Assembly (NCBI GenBank): GCA_023258975.1
Contig: JAHFRD010000008.1
Location: 1 to 64,000, forward strand
Reading direction: 5' to 3'
DNA from: Hydrogenophilales bacterium
GTDB lineage: Bacteria > Pseudomonadota > Gammaproteobacteria > Burkholderiales > Thiobacillaceae
Length of the DNA stretch: 64,000 nucleotides
A program made the translations under genes and the position numbers. Below are positions 63,695-64,000 of this stretch, one piece after another. The notes beneath the pieces are model-generated. The model ran no database searches. It was given only the letters and a program-made list of their open reading frames with translations, and was not told the DNA's origin. How positions within the stretch are numbered: the first letter of the stretch is position 1; each line of letters starts with the position of its first letter.

Positions 63695-64000
63695 ATGCCC
63701 AGTTCGCGTGCCAGCCTGATCAAGCTCATCCACGTCGGACGCCGCGAGCTGGCGCTGGATGATGACACCTACCGCGCCATCATCCAGGCCAAGGCCGGCG
63801 GCAAGACCTCCAGCGCCGATTGCACGCTGGAGGAACTGGATGCGGTGGTGAAGTACCTCAAGCGTAGCGGCTTCCAGGTGCGCCACTCCAAGCCGCAGAA
63901 ATCCCGGAAGCTCGATACCAGTGCTGAGGCCACCAAGGTGCGCGCCCTCTGGCTGCTGCTGCATCAGATCGGCGAGGTTCGCGACCCGTCCGAGGCGGCG
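63695..64000 (+). CDS. gemA: GemA / gp16-like regulatory protein (3' end outside window)
   Basis: The ATG at 63695 gives at least 102 residues: MPSSRASLIKLIHVGRRELA LDDDTYRAIIQAKAG, the diagnostic start of Mu GemA-type proteins. It follows the ASCH-like gene with a one-base gap and runs off the window. By analogy with the inner phage, mor should follow outside. Confidence 0.85.
   Translation, partial: MPSSRASLIKLIHVGRRELALDDDTYRAIIQAKAGGKTSSADCTLEELDAVVKYLKRSGFQVRHSKPQKSRKLDTSAEATKVRALWLLLHQIGEVRDPSEAA

Larger units (their letters stand above)
1..64000. mobile_element. Outer transposable prophage, incomplete at both window edges, interrupted by the inner prophage
   Basis: All genes outside about 6,490-41,030 form one Mu-type prophage. 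Its divergent switch is near 54.1 kb, its early arm reads right to the window end, and its late arm reads left from 53.4 kb to 41.08 kb and resumes at 6.47 kb down to base 1. The late order capsid, then connector, tail terminator, tail tube, chaperone and tape measure makes sense only when the inner insertion is removed. Neither end of this prophage is inside the window, so its size and target are unknown. Confidence 0.8.

Noticed and set aside
1-64000. CRISPR array, tRNA, rRNA, integrase or att site of a tyrosine recombinase
   Set aside because: I saw no regularly spaced repeats, no tRNA-like cloverleaf and no integrase gene. Both phages move by DDE transposases.

Overview
The window is phage DNA from end to end: two transposable (Mu-type) prophages, one inserted inside the other. 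There are no tRNA or rRNA genes, no CRISPR array and no recognisable host chromosome. High GC with strong G/C at third codon positions suggests a GC-rich proteobacterium, perhaps a betaproteobacterium, but no host gene is present to confirm this.

Outer prophage (1-~6,490 and ~41,030-64,000, open at both window edges). Its switch lies at 54.07-54.17 kb. A repressor reads left, and a Ner-like protein starts the rightward early arm: Rha regulator, small regulators, a BcepMu-type DDE transposase, an ExeA-like AAA+ partner, zinc-ribbon proteins, Gam, an ASCH-like protein and GemA (cut by the window end). The leftward arm carries lysis genes, DUF3486 small terminase, TerL, portal, gpG and a MuF-phosphoribosyltransferase fusion, then a fused protease/capsid gene ending at 41,077. 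It resumes at 6,471 with connector, tail-terminator, tail-tube, frameshifted chaperone and tape-measure genes, running off base 1. I see no sheath gene in this part, so a siphovirus tail is likely.

Inner prophage (~6,498-40,986, about 34.5 kb) interrupts the outer one between its capsid and connector genes. Matching transposase-site-like repeats point inward at both extremities. It encodes a Mu-like contractile tail but has an unusual layout. A central switch (30.54-30.63 kb) separates two arms. The leftward arm holds Ner, MuA, MuB, Gam, GemA and Mor, then directly protease/scaffold, capsid, sheath, tube, tape measure, baseplate, fibre and a truncated methylase. The rightward arm, on the repressor strand, holds exported 'moron' proteins, then holin, a degenerate transglycosylase, Rz/Rz1, small terminase, TerL, portal, MuF-nuclease and gpG. 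The block that Mu keeps between mor and the protease gene is therefore on the opposite arm.

The same 12-bp palindrome sits about 60-65 bp upstream of the first gene of the lysis/packaging block, the protease/capsid block and the tape-measure block. This suggests that one activator, probably the Mor-family protein, fires both arms together. The outer prophage has its own different dyad at two late starts. The two phages have unrelated transposases but share similar Gam, zinc-ribbon and holin genes. REP-like palindromes are scattered through both, several read in frame within genes.
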